Assembly (NCBI GenBank): GCA_005800795.1
Contig: SYEN01000513.1
Location: 1 to 6,879, forward strand
DNA length: 6,879 nucleotides
Source of the DNA: Burkholderiales bacterium
GTDB lineage: Bacteria; Pseudomonadota; Gammaproteobacteria; Burkholderiales; SG8-41
Direction: 5' to 3'
Shown here piece after piece: positions 6,396 through 6,879 of the stretch (within the stretch, counting starts at the first letter, position 1; each line of letters opens with the position of its first letter). The position numbers were made by a program, and so were the translations under genes. The notes beneath the pieces were generated by a model, which was not told the origin of the DNA, did no database searches, and saw nothing but the letters and a program-made list of their open reading frames with translations.

Positions 6396-6879
6396 TTATA
6401 GAATAAAGCGCGCATCGACGGCCACCGCTGCGGTTTCTGAAACAATTATCGGATTGATATCGGCTTCCTTGATCTCGTCTGAATGGGTCATCAGCAAACC
6501 CTTTTCGCCGCCCACTTTGAGCAGCGCGTCGACCATCGCCGCGCGCGACGCGGGTTTGCGGCCGCGCGCCCCGGCGAGAACTGCTGCGCCCTTGAGTTCA
6601 TCGATCATTTCCTCCGCATCGATGCGCGTGATCGGACAAATGCGAAACGACACATCACGCAGCACGTCGACAAATATCCCGCCCAAACCCACCATCACCA
6701 GCGGGCCGAAATACGGATCGCGCAGGCCGCCGATGACGATCTCCTGCCCGGCAGGCGCCATTTCTTCGATCAGATAGCCGTCGATGCGTGCGGTCTGGAT
6801 TTGCGGCGAGGCGGCCATGGTGTTGATGGCGTCCTTGACCTCGGCGGCCGATTTCAAGCCAACCTTCACGCCGCCGGCA
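6396..6879 (-). CDS. NDP-forming acyl-CoA synthetase, ATP-grasp (beta-type) subunit, C-terminal part
   Basis: The frame is open through the right edge and ends at TAA 6396-6398, giving about 161 residues of the C-terminus. It starts inside AGGVKVGLKSAAEV, which corresponds to the conserved GGV(K/R)xGL segment of the ATP-grasp_5 domain. The Val codon (GTG) at 6867-6869 is therefore internal and not a start. Further family hallmarks are EEMAPAGQEIVIGGLRDP, FGPLVMVGLGGIFVDVLRD, FRICPI, and the C-terminal EADINPIIV followed by AVDARFIL. The Glu and Asn of E-x-D-I-N-P are the usual nucleotide-metal contacts of ATP-grasp enzymes. This subunit would phosphorylate ADP from the phosphohistidine of the partner encoded just downstream. 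The order beta then alpha as two separate genes contrasts with the single fused alpha-beta chain common in bacteria. The upstream part, including possible further genes of the operon, is not in the window. Confidence 0.92.
   Translation of the reverse strand, partial: AGGVKVGLKSAAEVKDAINTMAASPQIQTARIDGYLIEEMAPAGQEIVIGGLRDPYFGPLVMVGLGGIFVDVLRDVSFRICPITRIDAEEMIDELKGAAVLAGARGRKPASRAAMVDALLKVGGEKGLLMTHSDEIKEADINPIIVSETAAVAVDARFIL

Overview
The window reads as a GC-rich proteobacterial chromosome segment, most likely betaproteobacterial (Burkholderiales-like). This is inferred from codon use and the kinds of protein present; no taxonomic marker is in the window. Every credible gene lies on the minus strand, so transcription runs from high to low coordinates and both edges cut genes.

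Layout in transcription order: (1) the C-terminal part of an ATP-grasp subunit of an NDP-forming acyl-CoA synthetase (6396-6879, truncated by the right edge); (2) its CoA-binding/phosphohistidine partner subunit (4906-6378); (3) an iron-containing-alcohol-dehydrogenase-fold protein that has lost the usual metal ligands (3628-4851); (4) a roughly 180-bp AT-rich gap, the likeliest promoter region in the window; (5) a small exported, charged helical protein (3095-3448) whose last codons form a strong intrinsic-terminator hairpin; (6) a FlK-like hotdog acyl-CoA thioesterase (2657-3049); (7) a periplasmic PQQ-dependent alcohol dehydrogenase (905-2581); (8) a small c-type cytochrome (561-899) starting 5 nt after it; (9) the N-terminal part of a patatin-like phospholipase (1-535, truncated by the left edge).

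The genes suggest a catabolic or lipid-handling locus. The PQQ dehydrogenase and cytochrome c would oxidise an alcohol in the periplasm and pass electrons to the respiratory chain. The synthetase pair would activate a carboxylic acid to its CoA thioester in the cytoplasm, the thioesterase would hydrolyse an acyl-CoA, and the patatin would release acyl chains. No substrate can be assigned from sequence. The terminator at 3104-3131 probably splits the locus into at least two transcription units, with the synthetase/Fe-ADH-like genes and small protein upstream and the thioesterase-PQQ-cytochrome-patatin set downstream.

I see no tRNA, rRNA, CRISPR array, insertion sequence or phage gene. The least conventional features are the metal-ligand-less Fe-ADH homologue, the PQQ dehydrogenase with a lanthanide-type Asp-x-Asp motif but no vicinal cysteines, and the terminator embedded in a coding sequence.
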